This document shows, one piece after another, positions 1-10,657 of a stretch of DNA of 64,000 bases. The notes beneath the pieces are model-generated. The model saw nothing but the letters and a program-made list of their open reading frames with translations. It made no database searches and had not been told where the DNA came from. A program made the position numbers and the translations under genes. This DNA is from Streptococcus oralis. Its GTDB lineage: Bacteria; Bacillota; Bacilli; Lactobacillales; Streptococcaceae. Each line of letters begins with the position of its first letter. The first letter of the stretch is position 1. The DNA lies in NCBI RefSeq assembly GCF_019929345.1, contig NZ_JAHZPJ010000001.1, positions 124,001 to 188,000 on the forward strand. Direction: 5' to 3'.

Positions 1-774
1 ATCCTGTTTTTCTTGAGATAGAGTCTTGTCCATCATCTTGCGCAAGCCTTTTAGGGCCAGCTTAGGATAAGGTAAGTGGAAACAGATGGCTGCAAAATCA
101 CCTATGGTCCAATCGTAGCGCTTCTTGTATTCATCCCAAGTCGTCGTGAGACTATCCAAATACTGCTGGGTTGAATAAACACCATTGACATAAGGAGTCG
201 TTGAGTAGTTTGGTCGCCAGAAATCCATGATGTCACGAGTTTGAGCAACATTATCATTGTTAAAGGCCATAATGCGCGGATTTTTTGTGATTAGCATCGC
301 TACACTTCCAACTCCCTGGGTGGGCTCACCCGGAGTCCCCACACCATACTTGGCAATATCACTGGCAATGACTAGGACTTTTGATTCTGGAGAATTTTCC
401 ACATGTAACTTGGCATAATGGAGGGCAGCTGTTGCTCCATAGCAGGCTTCCTTGATTTCAAAGCTACGGGCGAAAGGCTGTATGCCTAATAGACCATGAA
501 CAAAGACTGCTGCCGCCTTACTCTGGTCAATTCCTGACTCAGTCGCCACGATGACCATGTCGATTTCTTCTTTTTCTTTGTCTGTTAAAATAGAGTTGCT
601 GGCACTAGCAGCCAAGGTAACAATGTCCTCAGTCAGTGGTGCAATACTAATTTCATTTAACAAGAGTCCCTTGCTAAATTTTTCGGGATCAACTCCCCTT
701 GCTTCTGCTAGGTCTTGTAATTTCAAGACATATTGACTGGTTGCAAAACCAATCTTATCAATACCGATTGTCAT
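1..774 (-). CDS. mvaS: Hydroxymethylglutaryl-CoA synthase, partial (C-terminus outside window)
   Basis: Condenses acetyl-CoA with acetoacetyl-CoA to HMG-CoA in the mevalonate route to isoprenoids; cytosolic. The frame opens at 774 (protein start MTIGIDKIGFATSQY) and stays open to the window edge, giving 258 residues of a family usually near 390-400. Catalytic residues are visible: the Glu in ATESGIDQSKAA, the nucleophilic Cys in EIKEACYGATAAL and the His in CFHLPYPKLALKG. A GAGG ribosome site lies 5 bases before the ATG. It is transcribed separately from the thrE-like genes, from which a terminator divides it. The missing third lies beyond position 1, so nothing can be said about its 3' end. 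Confidence 0.95.
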   Translation of the reverse strand, partial: MTIGIDKIGFATSQYVLKLQDLAEARGVDPEKFSKGLLLNEISIAPLTEDIVTLAASASNSILTDKEKEEIDMVIVATESGIDQSKAAAVFVHGLLGIQPFARSFEIKEACYGATAALHYAKLHVENSPESKVLVIASDIAKYGVGTPGEPTQGVGSVAMLITKNPRIMAFNNDNVAQTRDIMDFWRPNYSTTPYVNGVYSTQQYLDSLTTTWDEYKKRYDWTIGDFAAICFHLPYPKLALKGLRKMMDKTLSQEKQD

Positions 775-819
775 ATTTACCTCTGTATTTTCATTCATTG
801 TAAAAAATCGTTTCATTCT

Positions 820-828
820 ATTTTATCA
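820..828 (-). promoter_or_regulatory. Extended -10 promoter of mvaS
   Basis: The minus strand reads TGATAAAAT, an extended -10 (TGn plus TAAAAT), about 45 bases before the mvaS start codon. No convincing -35 is seen. The same TGTGATAAAATA core occurs before the thrE-like gene at 2136-2144. Confidence 0.5.
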
Positions 829-848
829 CAAATAGGGGCAAAAGAGAG

Positions 849-880
849 AAAAAAGACTTGATTCACCAAATCAAGCCTTT
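849..880 (-). terminator. Terminator after the ThrE-like exporter genes
   Basis: GGCTTGATT and AATCAAGTC arms (856-864 and 870-878) with a 5-base loop form a 9-bp hairpin on the minus strand. It is followed by a run of T and starts 13 bases after the stop codon at 893. Confidence 0.8.
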
Positions 881-892
881 TCTTTGACAGCC

Positions 893-1348
893 TTAGGAGG
901 AGATTCCTCTCTGTTTTCGAATGTAGTAATAAATCTTTAAAATCACCGTTCCACTAGCCATTCCGATAGAAATGACTAGAGCTAACATAACCACCAAGGT
1001 CGCGCTGGCAATAGCATGGCTGTAATCGCCTGTCACAAAGAAAGCTGTCGTTCGATAGGATAAATAACCTGGTACCAAGGGGGCAAGAATAGCCAAGACA
1101 AAAACCACTGCTGGTGTCTTATAGAGAATACTTAAAATCTGGCTGATACAAGAACCAATCACCGCTGCGATAAAGGTTGCAACGATGACATTGGTTGGTT
1201 CTTTGAGTACGAGATAGAGGAGCCAAACGCCCATTCCGAGAATACCACCAGGAAGGAGCATGGAGCGTTGGACATTCAGTACGATTAAAAAGGTGATAAT
1301 GGCGAGCAAACTCGCAACTGCTTGGAGTAAAATACTTGTTAGAGTCAT
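893..1348 (-). CDS. ThrE-type threonine/serine exporter, C-terminal half (ThrE_2/DUF3815)
   Basis: A 151-residue integral membrane protein with about four hydrophobic segments (roughly residues 1-25, 30-48, 55-70, 80-100 and 118-140, with little between them). It resembles the second domain of the ThrE exporter family, which pumps threonine and serine out of the cell. Here that domain is a separate gene, one base after the gene for the first domain, so the two products probably form one transporter. Split ThrE pairs are common in Firmicutes. The substrate is inferred from the family and was not shown for streptococci. Confidence 0.8.
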   Translation of the reverse strand: MTLTSILLQAVASLLAIITFLIVLNVQRSMLLPGGILGMGVWLLYLVLKEPTNVIVATFIAAVIGSCISQILSILYKTPAVVFVLAILAPLVPGYLSYRTTAFFVTGDYSHAIASATLVVMLALVISIGMASGTVILKIYYYIRKQRGISS

Positions 1349-1349
1349 C

Positions 1350-2108
1350 TTATGTCATCAAAACCAGGGCGACAGAGGTGCCAGCCCCTAAAGCGAGGGT
1401 AATGAGCAAAGATTCGAACATCTTGCTCATACCAGAGTTGATATGGTTGGTCATGATATCCCGTACCGCATTTGTCAGAGCAATCCCTGGAACAAAGGGC
1501 ATGACGGCTCCTGCTATGATCAGGTCTGCCGTCGAAGGAAATCCAGTATAGCGGGCCCAGAACTGGGCGATCAATCCGAAAACAAAGGCACCCGCAAAGG
1601 CTGTTACAAATGGAATTCGGACAAACTTCTCTACATAAAGAGAGAAGGCAAATCCAAATAAGGTCGCAATAGCTGCGCCAAAAGCGTCATAGACATTGCC
1701 CCCAAACATAATCGAGAAGAAAGGGGCACTGAGAGTCGCTGCTACAGTCACTTGGAACTTGGTATAAGGAAGGGCTTGATTTCTGATTTCCTTCAGCTTT
1801 TTAAAGGCTGTCGAGAGATCAATCTGCCCACCCACAAGCTCCCGTGATACTTGGTTGACATCGCAAACTTTTTCAATATTATAAGAGGATGAGGTCACCC
1901 GTTTCATCCGAGAAATATTGGTGTTTTCGATAGAAAAGAAAATAGCAGCGGGCATGGCAAGAACATTGCAATCCATAATTCCTTGTGAATGGGCAATACG
2001 GATCATGGTATCCTCAACCCGATGAATCTCCGAACCACTTTTCAAGAGAATGGTTCCTGCTAGCATAATGACATCAATGATGGCATTTAACTCTCTCGAT
2101 TCGTCCAT
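1350..2108 (-). CDS. ThrE-type threonine/serine exporter, N-terminal half (DUF1212)
   Basis: A 252-residue protein. Residues 1-110 are soluble and contain the family signature region (GSEIHRVEDTMIRIA, then a NVLAMPAAIFFSI segment). Residues 115-252 carry about five membrane spans. This is the ThrE domain usually paired with the ThrE_2 domain, which is the next gene, one base downstream. A good ribosome site (AGGAGG) precedes the ATG. Together they are likely a two-subunit amino-acid exporter; function is by family only. Confidence 0.85.
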   Translation of the reverse strand: MDESRELNAIIDVIMLAGTILLKSGSEIHRVEDTMIRIAHSQGIMDCNVLAMPAAIFFSIENTNISRMKRVTSSSYNIEKVCDVNQVSRELVGGQIDLSTAFKKLKEIRNQALPYTKFQVTVAATLSAPFFSIMFGGNVYDAFGAAIATLFGFAFSLYVEKFVRIPFVTAFAGAFVFGLIAQFWARYTGFPSTADLIIAGAVMPFVPGIALTNAVRDIMTNHINSGMSKMFESLLITLALGAGTSVALVLMT

Positions 2109-2135
2109 TTTCTCCTCCTTTTTTCTACTCCCTAT

Positions 2136-2161
2136 ATTTTATCACAAAATCTTGTGATAAA
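2136..2161 (-). promoter_or_regulatory. thrE promoter embedded in a palindrome
   Basis: The 24-base stretch 2138-2161 is an inverted repeat, TTATCACAA and TTGTGATAA around AATC. Its arm on the gene side forms the extended -10 TGATAAAAT (2136-2144) of the thrE-like operon. The palindrome could be an operator for a repressor or a second hairpin for transcripts leaving stkP. No -35 is clear. Confidence 0.45.
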
Positions 2162-2193
2162 AAAATCTTTGTCATGAAATCATGACAAAGATT
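2157..2193 (-). terminator. Terminator of the gmk-stkP operon
   Basis: Perfect 14-bp arms, AATCTTTGTCATGA (2164-2177) and its complement (2180-2193), with a tiny loop, are followed on the minus strand by seven T. It begins 3 bases after the stkP stop codon. Confidence 0.85.
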
Positions 2194-2196
2194 CAT

Positions 2197-4089
2197 CTAG
2201 TCTTGTGTTGGAACTTGTGTTCTCTCTCCACTTGATGGATTAGTGGACGGGTTATTACCTTGATGGTTTCCCTGTGTTGGTGTTGTATCTGTTCCTTGAT
2301 TCTCACGTTGGGATGAACTTGATGATGAGGATGATGAAGGAGCTGGTTTCGGTTTATAAATCGAAATCTTAATACGTGTTTTATTAAGATCCACCTTTTC
2401 ACCAGGTTTAGGATCCTGACTAACAACTATTCCTGCAGTAGTTCCTTCAGGAGCAGTTGATACTTCCACAATTTCGATATTAGCTTCTTTTACACCAACA
2501 ATTTGAATCAAATTGTTCTTAGTAAATTCGAGACTTAATCCAATATAACTTGGCATCGAAACGCTGGTCACTTTCTTAGCAACCGTCAAAACAATACTGG
2601 TTGCCTTGGTCAAATCATAAGTACTTCCTGCAGCTGGTGTTTGCCTTAAAACAGTTCCCTCTTCGCCCTCGCTAGATTCCTCTTCCTCAATCTTGATGAG
2701 ATTTTCCGGAACCTTTTTCTCTTTGAGTTCTGCAATAACATCCGAGGACTTACGTCCCACATAGTTACTCAGCTGGAAGGATTGCTTGCCTGATGAAACG
2801 ATTAGATTTACCTTGCTTCCCTCTTTTCGGCCACTTCCAGCTTCTGGATCTGTTCGAATGACTCGGCCTTCAGCCACCGTCTCACTGGCCTCTGATTTTT
2901 CCTCGCCTACTTCAAAATTGGACTTTTTAAGGGTTTCTTTGGCCTCTGCAACGGTTTGTCCAGCCACGTCAGGAATGGCAATCGTTGCCGGAGTTTTAGA
3001 AAAAATCCAAATGAGAGAAGCTGCAACTAACAATAGACCAGCTAGTATAATCATATAGCGAGCCTTAAACTTCCGTTTTTTAGCTGGCTTTTGTACAGAC
3101 GCCTGATTTGAAATTTCTTGAGTTGGTTTTCTTACTGATGGGCGTTCTTCTTGCACCTGAGTTTTAGGGATAGAAGTTAGAGTGCTTTGCGAAACCTTTG
3201 GCAAGGTTTTGGTATCCGCCTTATTGGCATCATCAAAGACCAGTTTAGGTTCATTTCGACGATTATAGGACAAGCTAGTTGACAAGTCCACATACATTTC
3301 TGAAACCGACTGATAGCGATCCGATAGCTTCTTAGCGGTTGCCTTGATAACGACATTTTCTAAAGCCTGAGGTACAGATGGATTTTCAGCAATGACTGAT
3401 GGTAGTGGTTTTTGAAAATGCTGGAGAGCAATCGTAACCGCACTATCCCCATCGTAAGGGATATGACCAGTCAGCATTTCATAGAAAATAATCCCCATGG
3501 CATAGATATCACTCTGGAAAGTCGCTTTTGAGCCACGCGCTTGCTCAGGTGACAGGTAATGAACAGATCCTAGCATAGAATTGGTCTGAGTCAGACTGGT
3601 CTCTGCAAAGGCTACTGCAATCCCAAAGTCCGTGACCTTGGCAGTACCATCTGGGGTCAAAAGGATATTTTGAGGTTTCAAATCTCTGTGAACGATCCCG
3701 CGAGCATGTGCTAAACGCATAGCCAAGAGAATCTGTCCCATAATACGAACTGCTTCCTCATTTGAAAGAGGGTAATTTTCTTTGATATATCGTTTAAGGT
3801 CAAGGCCAGCCACATACTCCATCGCTAGGTATTGTTGGCCGTCTTCTTCACCGATATCTGTTATCCGAACGATATGAGGATGGTCTAGATCTGCCATAGC
3901 TCTCGCTTCTCTCTGAAAGCGCGCTACAGCTATTGGGTCAGTTTGGTAGTTGGTCCTCAGGACCTTGACAGCTACCTCTTCCCCATCCAAGATCAAATCC
4001 TTGGCCAAATAGACATCTGCCATGCCTCCTCGACCAATCTGTTTTAGAATCCGATACCGTCCGGCAAAAATTTTGCCGATTTGGATCAT
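2197..4089 (-). CDS. stkP: Serine/threonine protein kinase StkP with three PASTA domains and a Ser-rich tail
   Basis: Membrane kinase that senses cell-wall fragments and phosphorylates division proteins such as DivIVA. The kinase domain covers residues 1-270: glycine loop [11 protein letters not shown] lysine K42, catalytic HRDLKPQN (134-141), DFG (154-156), then a [13 protein letters not shown] activation segment. A membrane helix lies at about 345-364. Extracellular PASTA units are at about 367-434, 435-506 and 507-580. Pneumococcal StkP (659 residues) has four, so one of the [13 protein letters not shown] units is absent here. Instead there is a 50-residue tail (581-630) with nine consecutive Ser followed by Asn/Gln/Thr/Pro-rich sequence. 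phpP overlaps it by 4 bases, giving translational coupling of kinase and phosphatase. Confidence 0.97.
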   Translation of the reverse strand: MIQIGKIFAGRYRILKQIGRGGMADVYLAKDLILDGEEVAVKVLRTNYQTDPIAVARFQREARAMADLDHPHIVRITDIGEEDGQQYLAMEYVAGLDLKRYIKENYPLSNEEAVRIMGQILLAMRLAHARGIVHRDLKPQNILLTPDGTAKVTDFGIAVAFAETSLTQTNSMLGSVHYLSPEQARGSKATFQSDIYAMGIIFYEMLTGHIPYDGDSAVTIALQHFQKPLPSVIAENPSVPQALENVVIKATAKKLSDRYQSVSEMYVDLSTSLSYNRRNEPKLVFDDANKADTKTLPKVSQSTLTSIPKTQVQEERPSVRKPTQEISNQASVQKPAKKRKFKARYMIILAGLLLVAASLIWIFSKTPATIAIPDVAGQTVAEAKETLKKSNFEVGEEKSEASETVAEGRVIRTDPEAGSGRKEGSKVNLIVSSGKQSFQLSNYVGRKSSDVIAELKEKKVPENLIKIEEEESSEGEEGTVLRQTPAAGSTYDLTKATSIVLTVAKKVTSVSMPSYIGLSLEFTKNNLIQIVGVKEANIEIVEVSTAPEGTTAGIVVSQDPKPGEKVDLNKTRIKISIYKPKPAPSSSSSSSSSQRENQGTDTTPTQGNHQGNNPSTNPSSGERTQVPTQD

Positions 4090-4826
4090 TCTATAGCCTC
4101 CTCGTTCATGTAAATAAGGGCAACTGTAATATTATCTAAACCACCTGCATTGTTGGCAAAACGAATTAAGGTTGCCACTTTGTCTTCCAAGGAAATATCA
4201 CTGGTTACAATATCGTAAATCTCACTACCTGAAATCATATTAGTCAAACCATCACTATTGAGCAGGAGATAATCCCCAGTCTCCAGCGTAATCATACCAA
4301 AATCTGGCTGAATTTCATCCTTTTGTCCGATAGACTGTGTGATGATATTCTTTTGAGGGTGGCTTTCTGCTTCTTCTGGGGTCAATTGGCCAGCTTTCAA
4401 CAAAGCATTAACCAAGGAATGATCACTCGTCAACTGATGATACTCTTCACCACGAATCAAACCAATACGAGAATCTCCGATGTGAGCATAGATGGCCTGA
4501 TTTCCAATAATGGCTACTGCTTCAAGGGTTGTCCCCATTCCTTTATAAGCCTCATCGCGACCAAGTTGATGAATTTTTTGATTTTCAATTTCTAGGTAGT
4601 GGGCAAACCATTCACGAACTTCATTGACCGTGTCAATTTGGGTATCAACCCAAGCCACGCCTAGGTCTGTTACCGCCATCTCACTAGCGATATTTCCTGC
4701 ACGGTGTCCTCCCATCCCATCAGCCAAGATGATCATGGTGCGTCCTGCTCGGTTGACAAAGTGATTGACATAGTCTTGGTTATTTGTTCGTTTCTGACCA
4801 ACATCTGTTAATAATGCTATTTCCAT
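4086..4826 (-). CDS. phpP: PP2C-type protein phosphatase PhpP
   Basis: Mn-dependent Ser/Thr phosphatase, 246 residues, the partner that reverses StkP phosphorylation. PP2C metal motifs are visible: [12 protein letters not shown] near the N-terminus, ADGMGGH at about 36-42, AHIGDSR in the middle, TSDHSL, and GGLDNITV near the C-terminus. The stop overlaps the stkP start (ATGA), an arrangement conserved in streptococci. It is cytosolic, without membrane segments. It lies in the operon between rsmB and stkP. Confidence 0.97.
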   Translation of the reverse strand: MEIALLTDVGQKRTNNQDYVNHFVNRAGRTMIILADGMGGHRAGNIASEMAVTDLGVAWVDTQIDTVNEVREWFAHYLEIENQKIHQLGRDEAYKGMGTTLEAVAIIGNQAIYAHIGDSRIGLIRGEEYHQLTSDHSLVNALLKAGQLTPEEAESHPQKNIITQSIGQKDEIQPDFGMITLETGDYLLLNSDGLTNMISGSEIYDIVTSDISLEDKVATLIRFANNAGGLDNITVALIYMNEEAIE

Positions 4827-4841
4827 TGTGTCAGTTCCTTC

Positions 4842-6158
4842 CTAATCTGATATCTTGCGAAATTGGCTAATGAAGAATCCATCACTTCCGTATAGTTCAG
4901 GGGTGATCAAGATGCAGCCATCTTTCAAGATATCCTTGCATTCGTGTTCTAGTTTTACCTGTTCAAACTCTGGATGACTTTCTAAAAAAGCTTCAACAAC
5001 TTGAAAGTTCTCCTCTGAGACAATAGTACAGGTACTATACGTTATTATACCACCTTTTCGTAAGGTTTGACAAACATTACCTAATATTTCCAGCTGAATT
5101 TGCTGTAATGATGCGAAATTCGCTGTTTCTTTGTTGTATTTGATATCTGGTTTGCGGCGCAAAAGTCCAATTCCAGAACAAGGAGCATCTACTAAAATCT
5201 TGTCAAATGAGTCCCGACCGAAAAATTCATGTACTTTTCTGGCGTCCAATTTTTGTGTCTGAACCCGATCCGCCACACCCAAACGTTGGGCGTTTTCTTG
5301 GATCAAGTCCAACTTGTGATCATAAAGATCCAAAGCCGTAACCTTTCCAGATGTGAGGTAAGAAGCCATATGGGCTGTTTTCCCACCCGGAGCGGCACAG
5401 GCATCTAGGACCTCTTCATCCCCTTGTAGATCAAGAGCCGGAGCAACCAGTTGACTGGACTCGTCTTGGATGGTAATAGCACCCTCTAAAAACAAATCAT
5501 GTCCCGCAAAGTGTCCCTGCTCCTTGACCAGACCAGAAGCGGCCAAAGGTGAATCACTCGCCTCTAACACGGCCTTGATTTCCTCTTTTCGGCTCAAGTC
5601 AGTCACTCGAATGCTAGCTTTGTTGCGCACCAAAAGACTTTCAAAGATAACTCGGGCTCGCTCTTCGCCGTATTCTTCCTTGAGTTTAGACACCAACCAA
5701 ACTGGGAGAGAATAGGCAATGGAATCACGCTTGTTTTTGCGTTTGATAGTTTCAATATCTGGCCACCCTTCTCGCAAGATACGACGAAGGACAGCGTTGA
5801 CCAATTTTTCACTGCCTTTTTTACGGGCTTTGGCTAGTTCCACTGCTTCATTGACCACAGCATGGTCAGGCACCTTGTCCAGATAACAGAGTTGATAGGC
5901 GCTCATGAGAAGAAGAACATAGAGCCAGTTATCTAGCTTATCTCGGTCTTCGATAAAGTGGGACAGATACCATTCTAAGGTGAGTTTGCGGGCTACCGTT
6001 CCGTAGACAATCTCTGTCACCAAACCCTTGTCTGCTGCTGAGAGTTGACTGCCTTTGAGGTGTTTATTTAAAGCAATATTGGAATATGCTTGGTTGACAA
6101 AAACATCCTCTAGCACTGCTAGAGCTAGATTTCTAGCCGTTTCTACTTTAGTCACCAA
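4842..6158 (-). CDS. rsmB: 16S rRNA (cytosine-967 C5)-methyltransferase RsmB
   Basis: SAM-dependent enzyme, 438 residues, methylating C967 (E. coli numbering) of 16S rRNA. An N-terminal NusB-like domain (about 5-130) is followed by the methyltransferase fold. It has the SAM loop [14 protein letters not shown], the [15 protein letters not shown] motif with one conserved cysteine and the STCTI motif with the second, catalytic one. Its start overlaps the end of fmt by 11 bases, so the two are probably translated together. Also known as sun. Confidence 0.95.
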   Translation of the reverse strand: MVTKVETARNLALAVLEDVFVNQAYSNIALNKHLKGSQLSAADKGLVTEIVYGTVARKLTLEWYLSHFIEDRDKLDNWLYVLLLMSAYQLCYLDKVPDHAVVNEAVELAKARKKGSEKLVNAVLRRILREGWPDIETIKRKNKRDSIAYSLPVWLVSKLKEEYGEERARVIFESLLVRNKASIRVTDLSRKEEIKAVLEASDSPLAASGLVKEQGHFAGHDLFLEGAITIQDESSQLVAPALDLQGDEEVLDACAAPGGKTAHMASYLTSGKVTALDLYDHKLDLIQENAQRLGVADRVQTQKLDARKVHEFFGRDSFDKILVDAPCSGIGLLRRKPDIKYNKETANFASLQQIQLEILGNVCQTLRKGGIITYSTCTIVSEENFQVVEAFLESHPEFEQVKLEHECKDILKDGCILITPELYGSDGFFISQFRKISD

Positions 6159-7083
6159 ATCGTTCTCCTACAGTCAATGTTCGTCCAACTCCGTTGAGGA
6201 AGGATGCAATGTCCATCTTAGGCTTACCTGCTGGCTGCACTTGCTTGAGAGATAGAGCTCCGTCTGCCGTTGCAACGATCAATTCTTTCTTGCCAATAGA
6301 CAGAATCTCACCTGGAGCTCCCTGACCTTCTACTGGAAGGGCTTCATAAATCTTAAAGCGATCGCCTTTAAGGAAAGTGTGGGCAACAGGCCACGGGTTC
6401 ATTCCACGGATTTGGTTGAAGAGTTGACGATTAGTCTTATTCCAGTCCAATTTTTCTTCCTCTGGTTTGATATTTGGAGAAAATGTAACCTGGTTTGGAT
6501 CTTGCGGTTCTGGCTGAATTTCACCAGCTATATAAGCAGGAAGAGTATCTAAAAGCAAGTCACGACCTACAATCGCTAATTTCTCAAATAAGGTCCCGAC
6601 ATTGTCCTCATCTGTGATAGGAATGCTACGACGAGAAATCATATCTCCTGCATCCATTTCCTTAACCATCTCCATAATGGTCACACCAGCTTCCTCATCC
6701 CCTTGAATCAAGGCATAATGGATAGGCGCACCACCACGGTGTTTTGGAAGAAGGGAAGCGTGAACGTTGACCGCAAAGTCCATGCTATCAAGGAGTTTAC
6801 TTGGGAGAAACTGCCCAAAAGCAGCAGTGATAATCCCATCCGCCCCTAGCTTCATAATGTCTTCCATCTCTGGACTCCCAGATAATTTTTCAGGTTGGTA
6901 GATGGGAAGGCCTGCTTCTTTGGCAGCCTGCTTAACCGGGGTTTCTTGGATCACTTTTTTACGGCCGACAGCGCGGTCTGGCTGGGTCACAACAGCTAGA
7001 ATCTCGTAACGATCATCTGATAACAACCCCTTCAAAACTGTCGCTGAAAATTCAGGTGTCCCCATAAAGATTAGTTTTGTCAT
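6148..7083 (-). CDS. fmt: Methionyl-tRNA formyltransferase
   Basis: Transfers a formyl group from 10-formyl-tetrahydrofolate to initiator Met-tRNA; 311 residues, the normal length. The formyltransferase domain shows the start [14 protein letters not shown], the catalytic stretch [16 protein letters not shown] (Asn, His) and Asp in [10 protein letters not shown]-terminal OB-like domain from about 205 binds tRNA. It lies directly after priA (12-base gap) and overlaps rsmB. Confidence 0.97.
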   Translation of the reverse strand: MTKLIFMGTPEFSATVLKGLLSDDRYEILAVVTQPDRAVGRKKVIQETPVKQAAKEAGLPIYQPEKLSGSPEMEDIMKLGADGIITAAFGQFLPSKLLDSMDFAVNVHASLLPKHRGGAPIHYALIQGDEEAGVTIMEMVKEMDAGDMISRRSIPITDEDNVGTLFEKLAIVGRDLLLDTLPAYIAGEIQPEPQDPNQVTFSPNIKPEEEKLDWNKTNRQLFNQIRGMNPWPVAHTFLKGDRFKIYEALPVEGQGAPGEILSIGKKELIVATADGALSLKQVQPAGKPKMDIASFLNGVGRTLTVGERFGD

Positions 7084-7095
7084 TTCTTCTCCTTC

Positions 7096-9492
7096 TTATA
7101 AAAATTGCTGCGGCTCATGGTCAATGCTGAGACGGAGCTCGCTATTTTCCCGTTCTTGAGTCAAGGCCAAAACTCGATTGAGAGTTGGTCCCAGCTCATC
7201 TTCTAAACGGTATTTAATCAAAATCTGGTAATGATAAAGGTTGTGGGTACGGGCGATGGGTTTTGGCGTTGGTCCAAGGATTTTACTAGTTTCCGATAAA
7301 CCTGAGCGCAAAATCCCCATAACTTCATAGGCACGTTTGACAACCTCTTCTTCGTTCTTGTGAGAGAGGGTAATCCCAATAGTGAAATAATAAGGTGGGT
7401 AGCCAAGTTGGCGTCTGATACTCATTTCATAAGCGTAAAAGCCTTCGTAGTCCTGATCTTTGGCAAAACGAATGGCATAGTGCTCAGGATTGTATGACTG
7501 GATCAAGACCTGCCCTGCTTTTTCCGCACGACCTGCGCGACCAGCAACCTGAGTTAAGAGCTGGAAGGTTCTCTCAGAAGAACGGAAATCAGGCAAGTTC
7601 AAGACCGTATCCGCATTGAGCACTCCGACTAGGGTCACATTTGGAAAATCCAATCCCTTGGCAATCATCTGAGTTCCCAGCAAGATATCTGCCTCCCCTT
7701 GACCAAACTGGTCAAGAAGAGCTTGGTGACTACCTTTCTTGCGGGTCGTATCCACATCCATCCGCAGAATGCGGACCTGAGGAAAGAGCTCTGCTAGCTC
7801 ATCGTAGGCTTTCTGAGTTCCTGTACCGTAGTAGCGAATACTGCGGCTCTGACAGTTGGGACAGACATGAGGAATTCCCTTAGAAAAGCCACAGTAATGG
7901 CAGTTCATAGTCTTGGTATCCATGTGGAGAGTCAGAGAAATGTCACAGTTGGGACAAGTATCCACCGTCCCACACTCCCGACACATGACAAAGCTAGAAT
8001 AACCCCGACGGTTGAGCATGAGGACTACCTGTTCTTTTTTATCCAGGCGATCTCGAATGGCCTCTAGCAAAGGAGGCGTAAAGTTTGATGTCTCATTCTG
8101 CCCGATATAGTCACGAAAGTCAATCACTTGAACCTCAGGAATGGTGGCTAAAGGATTGGCTCGTTGGGTCAGGCGTAAGTGTTGATAAACACCTTTGCCA
8201 GCCCGCGCACGGCTTTCTAAGCTCGGTGTTGCCGAACCAAGGACCAGTGCTGCTTGATTGTACTGGGCCCGTAAAATGGCGACCTCTCTGGCATGATAAC
8301 GGGGATTGCTGTCTTGTTTGTAGCTAGCTTCATGCTCTTCATCGATAATCATGACACCTAGATTTTTCAAAGGAGCAAAGATAGCTGATCGAGCGCCAAC
8401 GACAACTTGGGCATCGCCACGCTCAACCTTGCGCCATTCATCGTACTTTTCACCATTGGACAGGCCTGAGTGAAGAATAGCTACTTTCTCGCCGAAACGA
8501 GCAACGAACCGCTCCGTCATTTGTGGCGTCAAAGAAATCTCAGGTACCAGTAAAATAGCCGTCTTGCCCTTGTCCAAGGCCCCTTGGATAATCTGCAAGT
8601 ATACCTCCGTTTTCCCACTTCCTGTAATTCCTTGAAGGAGGAAAGGAGGCTGTTGACTGCTAATAGCACTGACAACCGCATCACGTGCCTGTCTTTGTTC
8701 AGGATTCAATTCCAAAGGTTGGCTGGCTTCAATGCCTTCAAAATAAACAGCTGAACGTTGCACTTCCTTTTGTACTAGGGTTAGAGCTCCTTGTTCCACA
8801 AAGAAGTTGACTTGCTCCCGCGAGTAGGACTCTAACAAACTAGCCAGAGGAGCACTTCCCGCATGAGCAAGCAAATAGTCTCTGAGCTCTGCCTTTTTCT
8901 TAGCACGCGCAGAAATCTCAATACCTTCTAACCGCTCGACATGAACCTCATACCAAGACTGGGTCTTGACCTTCTTCTGATCGACTGCCTGGTACTCTAA
9001 ACGAAGCAACCCTTTTCTGGTCAAGCGCATCATTTCTGCCTGCTTAGCTAAATCTAGAGAAGAAAAGGCTAGCGAATCTTCTGAACCAAACAAGCGCTCT
9101 TTGTCTGCCTGACTTAGGTCTTCTAGAGGATAGAGAATCTTATCATAACTGGAGTTTAAAAATCCTGGAAGCATGGCTTTTAGAATGGAGATTTTGTAAG
9201 AAAAGACAGACTTACGTAGCTCCTCAGCCAGCCAGAGTTGCTCCTGGGTCAAGACGGGCGTAAAGTCTAGGACTTCTGCAATCTCTTTCAAGTCCTGATC
9301 AGCCACTTCTTCATCCAACTGGAACTCCAAGCCCAACACAATCCCTTGGATCAAACGATTGCCCTTGCCAAAAGGAACATGGACTCGCATACCAACTTCC
9401 AGCATGTCTACAAATTCCTCAGGTACCTTATAACTATAGGGCTGGTCCGTCTGCATCAAGGGAATATCCACGATAATCTTTGCAATAGCCAT
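7096..9492 (-). CDS. priA: Primosomal replication protein N' (PriA helicase)
   Basis: Superfamily 2 helicase that restarts stalled replication forks; 798 residues. An N-terminal DNA-binding region (1-about 200) precedes the helicase core with Walker A GITGSGKTEVY, the DEEH box and GSATPSLES. A zinc-binding insert of CxxC pairs follows (CRECGTVDTCPNCD, then CHYCGF and CPNCQ), then the motif TQMIAKGLDFPNV and QVAGRAGRA. All expected motifs are present. It is in the operon between rpoZ (65-base gap) and fmt. Confidence 0.97.
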   Translation of the reverse strand: MAIAKIIVDIPLMQTDQPYSYKVPEEFVDMLEVGMRVHVPFGKGNRLIQGIVLGLEFQLDEEVADQDLKEIAEVLDFTPVLTQEQLWLAEELRKSVFSYKISILKAMLPGFLNSSYDKILYPLEDLSQADKERLFGSEDSLAFSSLDLAKQAEMMRLTRKGLLRLEYQAVDQKKVKTQSWYEVHVERLEGIEISARAKKKAELRDYLLAHAGSAPLASLLESYSREQVNFFVEQGALTLVQKEVQRSAVYFEGIEASQPLELNPEQRQARDAVVSAISSQQPPFLLQGITGSGKTEVYLQIIQGALDKGKTAILLVPEISLTPQMTERFVARFGEKVAILHSGLSNGEKYDEWRKVERGDAQVVVGARSAIFAPLKNLGVMIIDEEHEASYKQDSNPRYHAREVAILRAQYNQAALVLGSATPSLESRARAGKGVYQHLRLTQRANPLATIPEVQVIDFRDYIGQNETSNFTPPLLEAIRDRLDKKEQVVLMLNRRGYSSFVMCRECGTVDTCPNCDISLTLHMDTKTMNCHYCGFSKGIPHVCPNCQSRSIRYYGTGTQKAYDELAELFPQVRILRMDVDTTRKKGSHQALLDQFGQGEADILLGTQMIAKGLDFPNVTLVGVLNADTVLNLPDFRSSERTFQLLTQVAGRAGRAEKAGQVLIQSYNPEHYAIRFAKDQDYEGFYAYEMSIRRQLGYPPYYFTIGITLSHKNEEEVVKRAYEVMGILRSGLSETSKILGPTPKPIARTHNLYHYQILIKYRLEDELGPTLNRVLALTQERENSELRLSIDHEPQQFL

Positions 9493-9557
9493 CTTCCCAC
9501 CTCCTTCTTGTCAGCAAATTCTTGCAATAGAAAAAATAAGATTGAGTCCCCCCAACC

Positions 9558-9872
9558 TTAAATTTTTTCACCATCTTCTTTTTCTTTAGCGATTTGCTCT
9601 TTGATTTTCTTTTCTTCTTCTTCTCTGCGGCGTTTCTCTTCTTCGATACGGAGACGAACCGCTTCACGTTTTCCTTCTGGATCTGGGTGAATCGTAACGT
9701 TTCCTGACTCGATTTCTTCCAAAGCGCGAAGAGTTGATTTTTCAGACTTAAACTCTTGAGTAGCTGGCGCACCTGCTTCTAGTTCGTGGGCACGTTTTGC
9801 TTCCAAGATTACGAGTGAATATTTTGATGGTACCTTGTCTAGCAAGGTATCGATAGAGGGTTTTAACATCAT
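9558..9872 (-). CDS. rpoZ: RNA polymerase omega subunit
   Basis: A 104-residue subunit that helps fold and stabilise the beta' subunit. The omega signature is at the N-terminus ([11 protein letters not shown], then [14 protein letters not shown]), followed by a conserved middle and a charged Glu/Lys/Arg-rich tail from about residue 68 that should be helical. The start has two ATG codons in a row at 9872. It lies between gmk and priA in the same operon; the gmk-rpoZ pairing is general in Firmicutes. Confidence 0.95.
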   Translation of the reverse strand: MMLKPSIDTLLDKVPSKYSLVILEAKRAHELEAGAPATQEFKSEKSTLRALEEIESGNVTIHPDPEGKREAVRLRIEEEKRRREEEEKKIKEQIAKEKEDGEKI

Positions 9873-9896
9873 TTGCTTGTACCTGTTTCCTATAGT

Positions 9897-10595
<699 letters not shown>

Positions 10596-10621
10596 TCCTA
10601 CAGTCTTTCTATCTAGTGTAA

Positions 10622-10650
10622 CAAAAAAGCAGTAATATTTCAACTGCTCT
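10622..10650 (-). terminator. Terminator of rny
   Basis: AGCAGT (10643-10648 arm on the minus strand) pairs with ACTGCT (10628-10633), flanked by A and T to extend the stem, and ends in six T. It starts about 8 bases after the rny stop codon. Confidence 0.75.
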
Positions 10651-10657
10651 TTCTTAT

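Noticed and set aside
9434..9772. 112-codon minus-strand frame over rpoZ and the priA start
   Set aside because: Low-complexity Lys/Arg/Ser product from the charged rpoZ tail in a wrong frame.
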